In this document: positions 10,762-21,075 of the stretch, piece after piece
How positions within the stretch are numbered: position 1 is the stretch's first letter
Layout of the letters: every line of letters starts with the position of its first letter
NCBI GenBank assembly: GCA_036346225.1
Contig: JARFIW010000115.1
Location: 1,116,001 to 1,180,000, forward strand
Direction: 5' to 3'
Source: Platerodrilus igneus
Lineage: Eukaryota > Arthropoda > Insecta > Coleoptera > Lycidae
DNA: 64,000 nt
Notes under the pieces: model-generated
Database searches by the model: none
What the model was told of the DNA's origin: nothing
Seen by the model: the letters and a program-made list of their open reading frames with translations, nothing else
Made by a program: the position numbers and the translations under genes

Positions 10762-11351
10762 TGTTACATGCCCAAAATGGCAATGTAGCATGTTTTAGAT
10801 CTAGTTATAATTTATAAGTTAATTGCCGCGTATTTTTAAATTAATAACGCCAACTTCCGTCGTTGCTGACAGTCGCGTCTGCGCAGAGGGAATGCGAAGG
10901 TGCGCGAATATCAAAAGCAAGGACTAGGCCACGGGACGTGAACCAAGTAACAATCGGGGAGTGGTGTGTGGTTTTTTCTCTTTAGAAAAAGTATGTAGGT
11001 TCCTTGTACCTTTACCTTTATTGTACCTTGGTAACTTATCGCTTTTCATCCCCCTACGAGTGCAGAAGTTACGTGAAGGACAGATGGTAATTTGAAATTT
11101 AACATGGCGTAACCCAACCTACAAATCACTGCTGGATCCTGAGATTTAAGTTCCGAGATGCCACCACGTGAGTAATTTGATTTTATTTAAATTGTGCTTG
11201 CAAATTTGACTTAAATAGCGAGTGCATCACTCGTAAAGCGTGGTCGGTATATGTTATAAAATGGCGGGTAAAATATGTCGCGAGTAAATATAACAATGGC
11301 GCCCAACGTAATCCCATTGTTATATTTATTCGCGGCGGAGTAAATATAACA
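10762..11351 (+). mobile_element. Duplicate of the LTR fold-back unit, TSD CCGT
   Basis: Same structure and same target site as 3323-3913: TGTTAC start, LTR end TATAACA at 11295, PBS at 11297-11309, inverted LTR end, then a final TATAACA at 11351, flanked by CCGT (10758-10761 and 11352-11355). The shared site shows that the insertion preceded the module duplication. Donor-like ACGTGAGTA at 11166-11174. Confidence 0.85.
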
Positions 11352-12065
11352 CCGTATAGATCTCTATGACGCTACCAAGACGACGCGTCTTTTGAATACA
11401 TTCTTTTACGTCACTAATAAGACGACGTCTTCTCTGGATACCATTGGGCATCTAAAATTAATTTTTGCGTCGTTAACATTATGACGAGACCTCTGATTAC
11501 CTTTCACGTCGGCGTAGTGACGACAAGTTCTTTGATTACTTTTGTTGTTTTGCTAATAATACGACAGGTCTTCTGGATACATGTTTGCGTAGCCAGTAGA
11601 TGTCTGCGTAGCTACTAAAAAGAGGAGCCCTCTGAATAGATTTCTTACGTCGCTATGAAAACGGCGGCTCTTCTGGATATATTTTTTACGTCCCCATAGG
11701 CGACTTTTGCTCTTACATATAGATCTCTGTGCCGCTACCAAGATGACGAATCCTTTGAATACATTTTTTTACGTCACTAATAAAACGACGTCTCCTCTGG
11801 ATATCACGGAGTCATCTAAACTTAATTTTTGCGTCTTTAACATAACGACGAGACCTCTGATTACCTTTCACGTCGTCATAGTGACGACGAGTCCTCTTAT
11901 TACTTTTGTGCGTCGCTAATAATACGCGTTGCTACCAAAACGAAGTGCCCTCTGAATAGTTTTTTTACGTCGCTAACAGGACGACGGCTATTCTGAATAC
12001 CACAGAGCATCTAAATTGATTTTTGCATCGTTAGTATTCTGGATAAAAACGGGATATCATTCCAA
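11352..12065. repeat. Satellite B, module copy 2 (right part)
   Basis: Counterpart of 3914-4370 with one extra stretch of B units (about 11500-11760). Confidence 0.8.
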
Positions 12066-12300
12066 CCCGTAACAGGAGACGACAGCGTACAAGGATCCTT
12101 CAACACTAGGTTTTGAGCGTTCTACGATCGAGGCAAACACAATAATCTCTCGGACGAGCGTCAACTGCGCATACCGCCTCAGATTTATTCAGATGGGGGT
12201 TTATCGTTCGCCTGGGGTGCTAGTTACGAGATGGACGGATTGTAAACACTCCAGACCTATTGGTACGCCCGAAACTGGTCGATTAATTTATTAAACTTCA
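12066..12300. other. Linker between satellites B and C, copy 2
   Basis: Matches 4371-4620 with small indels; it lacks the phrase cgagcagtaacactttgaac. No gene is seen. Confidence 0.6.
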
Positions 12301-13885
12301 TATTACGGTAGATTTCCATTAAACAGACATAACAGTATGCTTGGTTGCATAATCTGACGGTGTTTTTACGGTATTTTGCATTTTATTCAATATGCATCGA
12401 TATAAATTAAACAAAAATGACAGTAACGTCGTAAAAATACACAAATGATTAACTAAAATAGTATTCAAAGCGTATTTGACCTTCTTAATGCAAAAGTATT
12501 CCTATAATGCATGCTTGGTTGCATAATCTAACGGTCATTACATGATATTTCGTATTTAAGGAATACACCACTAGTATACAATAAACGCGTTTTATCAAAC
12601 AAACTGACAATAGTGTCGTCAGACTATACAAATACTGCACTAAAATTCTGTTCAAAGTATGTTTAATTATCGTAATGCAAAAATATTTGTATGATTCATT
12701 TATTAAATCTCACATTAGGGTATTTGTTTAACCCATATTGTATTGTTAGTTGCATAGTACTATCACGGTGATTTCAAGAAATTTTGCAATAGATGCTAAC
12801 GGCACTGACACGACAAACCGTTCAATCAAACAAAATTATAGTACCGTCGACGAAATACACAAATGATGCGCTAAAATTGCTTTTAAACGCGTGTTCAACC
12901 ATTCAATTACGAAACGTTCAGAAGAATCGTTTATTAAACTTCATATTAGAGTATTTTACAATGTAGTCAGATCGGTATGCTTGGTTGCATAATCTAACGG
13001 TGAGTTCACGAAATGCTGCAAGGTATGCGAACATCACTGATATGAAGCACAAACGGTTTTTTCAAATAAAATGATTGTAATGTCGTCGAAACATACAAAT
13101 AATGCACCAAAATTGCTTTCAAAGTGTACTTCAGCAGCATAATAAAAAGTTTTCCTAAGATTCCTGTACTAAACTACAATTAGAGTATGATTGGTTGCAT
13201 AACGTAACTGCGAGTTCACGAAATGCTGCGTATGCAAACAGCACATGTGAATCAAACAAAATGAATGAAACGGCGTCGAAATACATTAATAGTGCATTAA
13301 AATTGCTTTACAAATTGTATATGATCATCGTACTGCAAAACTATTCTAAAGTATTATAGATTACTTTAAACTGTACCCATCTCGTATGCTTGGTTGCATA
13401 ACCACACGGTGATTTCATGACGTTCCACATTTCAGGCGTTTAGTACTGTTAAACCGATCTATCAAACAAAAATTGCACTAACATCGTAGAAATACAAACT
13501 GTTGCTTCAGAATTGCTTTTGAAATGTGTTTGACCAACGTACTGCATATGCATCCAAAAAATCTATTCATTGATCTTCGTGTTATAGCGTATTCGCATCA
13601 CGATATTTCCTGTATGCTTGGTTGTATAATCATACGGTGAGTTCATGAAATTTTAGAATAGATACAAACTGCACTGACATGAATCAAACCATTCTATCAA
13701 ACAATGATAGTAACGTCATTGAAATACACAAATAATGCTCTAAAATTAGTTTTAAAGTGTGTTTGACCATCGTAATGCAAAATCATTCACAACGTTTCTT
13801 TACTAAATTTGATATTAGAATGTTTTCCATTGTATTCATGTCTGTATGATTGGTTGCATAATCTCTTGCCGAGTTCACGAAATGT
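12301..13885. repeat. Satellite C, module copy 2
   Basis: Same ~200-230-bp units as 4621-6118, unit for unit in the same order, without an LTR. It decays into unique sequence before the dynein gene, at about tctcttgccgagttcacg. Confidence 0.85.
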
Positions 13886-14169
13886 TGCTATAAAATTCAA
13901 ATTTACCTAAAACAAATCAATTTATCATAATTATACGACTTTTTGATACAAGAAAAGTCATTTGTATCTGTAAAATACACGAAACGTTTTTTACGAATTA
14001 AATTAAATTTTGCGTTTCTACGTGTATATTAGGTTGCATAAACTCAGACGCACAAGCTCCTTGCGCGCGCGCCCTATCTCTATGGAAACGCTAAAACGAA
14101 TTGATCTATCAAAACCAGATGACAATAACCTCATAAGTGCCACAACCCATTTCTCCAACAAAACACAAC
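13886..14169. other. 5' flank / probable 5' UTR of the dynein gene
   Basis: About 280 bp of A/T-rich unique sequence before the inferred start codon. No clear TATA box. One degenerate X-box-like site is listed separately. The transcription start cannot be placed from sequence alone. Confidence 0.45.
14076..14089 (+). promoter_or_regulatory. Possible RFX X-box (ciliary gene element)
   Basis: ATCTCT-AT-GGAAAC fits the relaxed Drosophila X-box pattern RYYNYY-N1-3-RRNRAC and lies about 80 bp before the start codon, where X-boxes of ciliary genes usually sit. The pattern is loose enough to occur by chance in a few hundred bases, and it fits the stricter GTNRCC-type consensus poorly. Confidence 0.25.
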
Positions 14170-14299
14170 ATGGAAATACAATACGTTTACCAAAAAAACG
14201 TAGCGAATTCGGGCGACAATGTATGTTCTCCGACAAAGGTCCAGATTTGATCGACAACTTTCCCAGCGATTTGAACATGATGTCCAATTACATCCTTAA
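14170..14299 (+). CDS. Dnai2: Axonemal dynein intermediate chain 2, exon 1
   Basis: First coding exon of the outer-arm dynein intermediate chain (DNAI2; ODA6/IC69 in Chlamydomonas), a WD-repeat subunit at the base of the motor in cilia and sperm flagella. ATG at 14170 gives MEIQYVYQK; the family typically begins MEIxYVYxKKRSEFG. The matching KRSEFGRQCMFSD follows, but one frame away: the A run at 14192-14198 has seven A where eight are needed. Downstream of it the frame continues to the donor at 14300. The tiny 46-bp intron 14300-14345 (GTATCG...TTTGTAG) joins in phase 2 to restore ILKDPVSQG, which aligns with the family's RNPVDTG. A pyrimidine-rich tttttttcag inside this intron is too close to the donor to be the acceptor. 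Confidence 0.85.
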
Positions 14300-14345
14300 G
14301 TATCGCCCTTTTTTTCAGATAATAATATTAAAAGCTTATTTGTAG

Positions 14346-14559
14346 GGATCCTGTTTCGCAAGGGTCGCAATGCGCACCAATACAAGCCGAACATATCATA
14401 AACACAACAAGAGCTGAGTATGCAAACGCCGGCATGAACCACACAGAAGGAGGATGGCCTAAGGATGTTAATATACACGATGAAGAACAAACTAAGAGGT
14501 ACAGGAGGAAAATTGAGAAGGATGATGCTTACAATTTGGCTATACTTCAGTTGTGTAAG
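14346..14559 (+). CDS. Dnai2: Axonemal dynein intermediate chain 2, exon 2
   Basis: Encodes about residues 44-115, the N-terminal region before the WD repeats. It contains DPVSQGSQC, NHTEGGWPKDVN and a charged RYRRKIEKDDAY segment; the GGWPKDVN core is characteristic of the family. Ends with a whole codon before donor GTATGT at 14560. The following intron, 14560-19650 (5,091 bp), is almost all tandem repeat plus one LTR fragment. Confidence 0.93.
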
Positions 14560-14579
14560 GTATGTTTGAGGATTTTTTA

Positions 14580-15010
14580 TTATACTGATTCTGATAGCTT
14601 ACTCTAGTTAGACGTTTAACGCCTGCTTAGGCGGACACGGTCCTCAGCCGTTGATTTCTCTTACGCAAAGACGTTTTTCTACTAGACTGACACCGATAGT
14701 TTTCTCTAGTTACACGTTTAACGCCTGATCGTCCGCACACGGTCCTCATCTGTTGGTTTCTCTTACGCAAAGACGCTTTCAATGCACACGTGTAACGCGT
14801 AAACTTCAACTGTTGTCTTCTTTTGCTCAAAGACGGTATATTACTAAACTGACACCGATAGCTTTCTCTAGCGTACACGTTTAACACCTGGTTGCCCGCG
14901 GAAAGCCCTTAGCTACTGGTATCTCTTACTCAAAGGCCGTTTCTTGCTATACTGTCACTGACAGCTTTTTCTAGTTTATACATTTAACGACTGATTGGAC
15001 ACGCATAGTC
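14580..15010. repeat. Intron-2 satellite (~105 bp), left block
   Basis: About four units with the phrases tactgacaccgatagctttc, tctagttacacgtttaacgc and ctcttacgcaaagacg. The same units reappear at 18486 and 19318, so the minisatellite array and an LTR now split one older array. Confidence 0.8.
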
Positions 15011-15264
15011 TTCAGCAACGTAAAGACTAGAAACGCCTTTACCTTAGGTACTACTTTGAGCACCCCCACACTCTCTGCGCCCTTCTCTCTCAAGTTTAGC
15101 ACGCATCTCCGTAATGAAGATTTGATGTTATTGACAATGGTTTTTAAAATGGGAGATAGACTTAATTCTTTGAAGAGCAAAATGTCCTTAATAAAGGCAT
15201 TTAAATTTTGGTTACATTGAGCCAGAATTTGGGTTTCAAGTTTTCATGTTTGTTGTGTTTATAG
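15011..15264. other. Unique intron sequence
   Basis: About 250 bp between two repeat families with no visible repeat or gene signal. Confidence 0.5.
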
Positions 15265-15775
15265 AAAAATCTTCGGAAAAGCGTAAAAAGTCACCGAAAA
15301 AGCCTAGAAAATTGCCACAAAAGCCTAGAAAATTCCCATAAAAGCCTAGAAAATTGCCACCGAAGCCTAGAAAATTGCCATACAGCCTAAAATATTGACA
15401 CAAAAGTTTTAAAAATTGACACAAATTTTAAAAATTGCCATAAACGCCAATAAAATTGACACAAAAGTTTTAAAAATTGCCATAAAAGCCTAGAATTTTG
15501 TCATAAAAGCTTAAAAAATTGTCAAAATCCTAAAAATTACCATAAACCCTAGAATATTGTCATAAACCATAGAAAATTGCCATAAAAGCCGGCAACCTGC
15601 CATAAAAGGAGACAAAATTGCCAAAAACCCTAGAAAATTCCCAAAACAACCTAGAAAATTGCCAAAACGCTTCTAAAATTGCCATAAAATCCTTAAGAAT
15701 GCCATAAAAGCCTAGAAGATTGCCATAAACACATAAAAGATCGCTACCGAGGCCTAGAAAATAGCCATAAAAAAT
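15265..15775. repeat. 20-21-bp minisatellite, sub-block i
   Basis: About 25 units near AAAGCCTAGAAAATTGCCAT. The first of three adjoining minisatellites sharing the core TAGAAAATT. Confidence 0.85.
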
Positions 15776-17665
15776 TGGATAATTGTCAGAAAATCTAGAA
15801 AGTTCCGCCAAAATCTAGAAAGTTTCATCAAATTCCAGAAAGTTTCGCTAAAATCTAGAAAGTTTTGCCAAAATCTAGAAAGTTACGCCAAAATCTAAAA
15901 AGTGCCGCCAAAATCTAAAAAGTTTCGCCAAAATCTACAAAATTCCGTCTAAATATAAAAATTCCGTCAAAATCTAGAAAATTCAGCCAAAATCCAGAAA
16001 ATTCCCGCAAAATCTATATAATTTCCACAAAATCAGGATAATTCCGCCAAAATCTAGAACATTCCGTCAAAATCCAGAAAATTCCTTCATAATCTAGACA
16101 ATTTGCCAAAATCTAGAAAATTCAGCCAAAATCAAGAAAATTTTGTTAAAATCTAGAAAATTACGTCAAAATCTAGAAAATTCCGTCAAAATCTAGACAA
16201 TTCCGCCAAAATCTAGAAAAACGCGTCAAAATCTAGAACATTTCGTCAATATCTAAAAAATTCCGCCGAAATCTAGAAAATTTCGTCAGAATAGTGAAAA
16301 TTCAGTGAAATCTAGAAAATTCCGTCAAAATCTAGAAGATTTAGCAAAATCTAGAGTACTCCGGCAAAATCTAGAATACTCGGCAAAATCTAGATAATCC
16401 CGTCAAAATCTAGAAACACGTCAAAATCTAGAGAATTCCGTCAAAACCTAGAAAATTCTGTCAAAAACTAGAAAATTCCGTCAAAATCTAGACAATTCCG
16501 TCAAAATCTTAAAAAAATTGGTAAAAATCTAGAAAATTCAGTCAAAATCTAGAAACGATTTGGTCAAAATGTAAAAAATTCCATCAAAATCTAGAAAATT
16601 CCGCAAAATCTTGAAAATTTTTGCAAAATCTAGATAATTTCCGCAAAATCTACAAAATTCCGTCTAAATCTAAAAATTCCGTCAAAATCGAGAAAATTCC
16701 GCCAAAGTCCAGAAAGTTCCCGCAAAATCTAGAAAACTCCATAAAAAAAAATTCCGACAAAATCTAAAAAATTTTGTCAAAACCTAAATTTTGTCAAAAT
16801 CTGAGAATTCCATCAAAATCTAGAGAATTCCGTCAAAATCTAGAAAATTCGACCAATCTCTAGAAAATACCGGCAAAATCTAGACAACTCCGTTAAAATC
16901 TAGAAAAGCCCGCCAAAATCTAGAAAATTTCGTCAAAATCTAGAACATTGCGGCAACATCTAGAAAATTTCCGTCAAAATCTAAAAAAAACCGTCAATTC
17001 TAGAAAATTCGGCCGCGAACTAGAAAATTTTGTCGAAATCTAAAAAATTCCGTCAACATCTATAAAAATTTCTTCAAAATCTAGAAAATTCCGTCGAAAT
17101 CTAGAAACATCCGGCAAAATCTAGAAAATTCCGGTAACATCTAGGAAATTCCGCCAAAATCTAAAAAATTCCGCCAAAATCTAGAACATTCGCCAAAATC
17201 TAGAACATTCCGTCAAAATCTAGAAAGTTCCATCAAAATCTAAAAAATTCCATCAAAATTTAGAAAATGTTGTCAAAATCTACAAAATTCGGTCAAGATT
17301 TGGAAAATTCCGTCAAAATCGAGAAATGTCCGTCAAACTCTAGAAAATTCCGTCGAAATCTATAAAAATTTGGTCAAAATCTAGAAATTTCCGTTTAAAA
17401 TCTAGAAAAATCTGGCAAAGTCTAGAAGATTCCGGTAAAATCTAGGAAATACCGGCAAAATCTAGAAAATGCCGCCAAAATCTAGAAAATTCCGCGAAAA
17501 TCTAGAATATTCCGTCAAAATCTAGAAAATTCCATCAAAATCTAGAAAATTTCGTCAAAATCTGGAAAATGCTTTCAAGATCTAGAAAATTCCGTCAAAA
17601 TGTAGAAAATTTCGTCAAAATCTAGACAATACCGTCAAAATCTAGACGATACCGTCAAAATCCAA
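15776..17665. repeat. 20-bp minisatellite, sub-block ii
   Basis: Roughly 90 head-to-tail units near AAAATCTAGAAAATTCCGTC, most retaining TCTAGA. Two A-tracts per unit are spaced about 9-11 bp apart, close to one helical turn. Confidence 0.92.
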
Positions 17666-18485
17666 AAAAAGATTTATCTAAAAACTTAGAAGTTTTCGTA
17701 AAAAAGTTTTCTAAAAAAACTTAGAAATTTTTCAAAAAAAAATTAGAAATCATCATAAAGCTTAGATATTATCCTAAAAACTTCGAAATTAACATAAAAA
17801 CTTCAAACTTTAAAAACTTAGAACTTTTTCCAAAAAAACTTTGAACTTTTCCTAAAAAATTTAGAACTTTTCCTAAAAAACTTAGAACTTTTCTTAAAAA
17901 ATTTAGAACTTTGCCTAAAAAACTTAGAACTTTGCCTAAAAAAGTTAGAAATTTTCCTAAAATACTTAGAAATTTTCTTAAAAAACTTGGAAATTTTCCT
18001 AAAAAAAAATTAGAACTTTTCCTAAAATGCTTAGAAGTTTTCCTAAAAAACTTAGTACTTTTTCTAAAGAACTTAGAAATTTTCCTAAAAAACTTAGAAC
18101 TTTTTCTAAAAAACTTAGAAATTTTCCAAAAAACTTAGACATTTTCCTAAAAACTTAGAAATTTTTCTAAAAACCTAGAATTTTTCCTAAAAAGCTTAGA
18201 TATTTTCCCCAAAAAAAACTTAGAAATTTCCCAAAAAACGTAGAAATTTTCCTAAAAACTTAGAAATTTGCCTAAAAACTTAAAAATTTCCGTAAAAAAC
18301 TTAGAAATTTCCTTAAAAACTTAGAAATGTTGCTAAACATATAGAAATTTTTCTTAAAAAACTTAGAACTTTTCCTAAAAAGTTAAGAAATTTTCCTAAA
18401 AAACTTAAAACTTTTCCTAAAGAACTTAGAAATTTTTCTAATAAACTTAGAAATTTCCCTAAAAAACTTAGAAATTATCCTAAAG
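17666..18485. repeat. 20-bp minisatellite, sub-block iii
   Basis: About 40 units near AACTTAGAAATTTTCCTAAA. The open frame of Lys/Leu/Phe repeats within it is a shadow of the repeat. Confidence 0.9.
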
Positions 18486-18883
18486 GCGGCTTTTCACTAT
18501 ACTGGCATCGATAGCTTGCTCCAGGTACACGTTTAGCGACTGATTAGGCGCGCAAAGTTATCAGCTGTTGATTTCTTTTACTTAAAGACTTTTAGATATA
18601 CAGACACCGATAGCTTTCTCTAGTTACAGGCTTAATGTCTGAATTATCGCGTTGATTTCTTTCACGCAAAGGCGATTGTTGCTATACCTACACCGACAGC
18701 TCTCTCCGTTACACGTTTAAGGCCTGATCGGGCGAACGAAGTCCTCAGATTTCTTTAGTATACTGACACCGATAGCTTTATCTAGTAACACGTTTAACGC
18801 CTGATTGGGCGCACAAAGTCCTCAGCTGTTGACTTCTCTTTCACAAAGACGGTTATTTGCTCTACTGATACCATTGGCACTCA
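18486..18883. repeat. Intron-2 satellite (~105 bp), middle block
   Basis: Resumes the satellite of 14580-15010 (tactgacaccgatagctt, ggcgcacaaagtcctcagctg). Confidence 0.8.
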
Positions 18884-19317
18884 AAAAGATAAATAAATCG
18901 AGGTACTCACTTAAAACGCTCCATTTAGCTCAAATTCGGGGTCCTTGAGTGTTGTTTGATCACGTCAAGCCCTCGTTGAAGCCAAATTGATTTGTCTCCC
19001 CTCTTCGTCTTCTATAGCGGTACGGTAAGGAACAATCAGGTAAGGAACGATAAGAGGCAGAGGTACGATAGAGGAACCTACATTCTGAAAGAGAAAAGAC
19101 AGCACCACAACACAGGCAAACGTTACCGTTCGACGTCTCGTTGGCTAATTATCGTCGTATCCCAAACCGCGCACTTCCGCCACTCCGCGTCTGCGCATTC
19201 TTTTGCGCAAACACAACTGTCCGAAATGACGGAAAAATAACAAGTCTATTTTTAAAATATTGGCGCGAATTCACTCACAAATTAATATGTGTGCAATGCC
19301 AATTTTGGCATGTAACA
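18884..19317 (-). mobile_element. 3'-truncated LTR in dynein intron 2
   Basis: On the minus strand it starts TGTTAC with the perfect stem ATGCCAA-AA-TTGGCAT (ending at 19317) and follows the LTR at 7185-7803, but stops about 190 bp before the usual TATAACA end. It is antisense to the dynein gene. A splice-donor-like motif (gtgagtac, minus strand) near 18905 would therefore not act on the dynein transcript. Confidence 0.8.
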
Positions 19318-19640
19318 CTACTGACAGCAATATCTTTCTCTAATTACACGTTTAACGCTTGTTTGAGCGCACAAGGTCCTCAGCTGATGACTTCTCTTTC
19401 GCAAAGACAGTTTTTTGCTGTATTGACAGCGATATCTTTCTCTAATTACATGTTTAACGCCTGATTTGGTGCGTGAAGTCCTCAGGTGTTGACTTCTTGT
19501 AGGCAAAGACAGTTTTTTACTATACTGACACCGATAGCTTTCTTTAGTTAGACGTTTAACGCCTGATTGGGTGCGCAGCTGTAAACTTTTCTTATGCTGA
19601 CGTTTTTTACTATACTGACACTGATAGCTTTCTCTACTTT
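19318..19640. repeat. Intron-2 satellite (~105 bp), right block
   Basis: Three units continuing the array after the LTR; a pyrimidine-rich acceptor follows at 19641-19650. Confidence 0.8.
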
Positions 19641-19650
19641 ATGATTTCAG

Positions 19651-19912
19651 AGCATGGAAAATTGTATTCTAGAAAACAACGCAATCAATATCTACCAACA
19701 GTACTTTTCCGAAATAGAACCAACGCCTCTCCAAGAGCGCAGCTCAGCGCGCACAGTGAACGTCTACAATGACCAAAACATAATCAAACGTCCAGTAAAC
19801 CACATCTCATGGTCACCTGATCTAGGAACCAAAATTGCCGTAACGCACTGCAACTTAAAGTTCCAGTCCAACATCCTAAACGAGTCGAATCACACGTACA
19901 TATGGGAGGTTG
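19651..19912 (+). CDS. Dnai2: Axonemal dynein intermediate chain 2, exon 3
   Basis: Encodes about residues 116-203. SMENCILENNAINIYQQYF aligns with the family motif around xMEHCIKQNNAIDIYxxYF. It continues to ISWSPDLGTKIAVTHC, the start of the first WD repeat, and HTYIWEV. Acceptor TTTCAG at 19645-19650; strong donor GTAAGT at 19913. The next intron, 19913-19961, is only 49 bp and joins in phase 1 to give YIWEVENPNRP. Confidence 0.95.
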
Positions 19913-19961
19913 GTAAGTGTAAGGGGTTTGTTTGTAACTAGGAACCTGTACGATTTTTTAG

Positions 19962-20223
19962 AAAACCCCAATCGGCCGCTGTTGGTGCTTAAGCCAGCAA
20001 TACCAGCGGTTTGTCTCGAGTACCACCAAAAGGACGCCAACTCGTTGGTAAGCGGACAGTACGATGGTAAGGTTGCAGTTTGGGATATACGACGCGGTTC
20101 TGAACCGGTAGAATTGAGCGTTATGGAAGTGAGTCATCGGGATCCTGTTCGGAAGATATTATGGATCAATTCCAAGTCTGGGACGGAGTTTTTTAGTGCC
20201 ACCACCGATGGTCAAATTAAATG
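19962..20223 (+). CDS. Dnai2: Axonemal dynein intermediate chain 2, exon 4
   Basis: Encodes about residues 203-290, within the WD-repeat propeller: VCLEYHQKDANSLVSGQYDG, KVAVWDIRRGSEPVELS, SHRDPV and KSGTEFFSATTDGQIKW. All align with the DNAI2 family. Donor GTAAGA at 20224 in phase 2. The next intron, 20224-27845, is 7,622 bp. Confidence 0.95.
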
Positions 20224-20690
20224 GTAAGAGTAGATCTTTGCTCGAACGTTCTAAGTTACCTTGACGCGTTTCTATTTGACGATTGAATCTACTTTTGCGG
20301 TTCAAGGTTAGAATGTAGTACCTTTGGGTGGAGCATTGGAAAATCACATGTAAGGTTCAAGGTTAGGAGGTTTCTACGCCTCAAGGGGCGGCGATAGGCT
20401 CGTAGGTGTAAGCTCAGCACGCCGTTGGTCGACAGGAAGCATGCGACGGTTGCGGTGTAGGTTTGAATAATAAAACAAACAATTGACACGTGGTACTGTG
20501 TTAAATATATCACAAGCCAAGTGTCAGAGCTCGCGATACTGACCTACTCGTGGGGTAAAGGGTAGAAATCCAGTCTTCAAATTTAAAAAAAAAGTCAACT
20601 GCCAGGGGGGGAGCGGATTTTTTATGTGCGGGCTCCTAGGTTCAAACGTCCGACCAAGGAACAAGCGCACCTGCCTTTAAGAAATGTCAC
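20224..20690. other. Intron 4, unique start
   Basis: About 470 bp with no gene signal or clear repeat. Confidence 0.5.
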
Positions 20691-21075
20691 TCATTAGGGG
20701 TTTTTATTTTTAAAGGGTGTTCCAGGGTAAAAATGGCGCCAAAAGGCTTTCCCTACTTTCTATAAACTCACCAGGAGATTACCGGATTTTCTGTTAAAAA
20801 TTTGACGACCGGAGAATTGAGCCACGGAACTAAAAGATCGAGTGGCGCCCTAACTGACGTTAGCGCCTTCTACGGTATTATTGGGGGTTTTTATTCTTTA
20901 AAGGATGTTCCAGGGTAAAAATGGCGCCAAAAGACTTTTCCCACTTTTTAGAAACTCACCAGAAGGAGATTACCTATTTTTATGTTAAAAATTTGACGGC
21001 CGGAAAATTGAGTCACGGAACTAAAACAGATCGGGTGGCGCCCTAACTAACGTTACCGCCTTCTACGGTATTATT
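20691..21075. repeat. 187-bp tandem duplication in intron 4
   Basis: Two adjacent units (starting about 20697 and 20883) share gtttttatt, ccagggtaaaaatggcgcc, gttaaaaatttgacg, gatcg-gtggcgccctaact and ccttctacggtattattgg. Diverged by small changes. Origin unknown. Confidence 0.85.

Noticed and set aside
14010..14345. Dynein start further upstream, using the 111-codon open frame
   Set aside because: The residues before KRSEFG in that frame (HGNTIRLPK) do not match the family, whereas MEIQYVYQ one frame away does; the frame also ends inside intron 1.
15265..18485. CRISPR-like array of ~20-bp repeats
   Set aside because: Units are head to tail without unique spacers, in an intron of a eukaryotic gene; this is a minisatellite.
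20691..21075. gtggcgccctaact motifs as possible CTCF insulator sites
   Set aside because: Only a short partial match to the insect CTCF core, present because a 187-bp unit is duplicated; no independent support.
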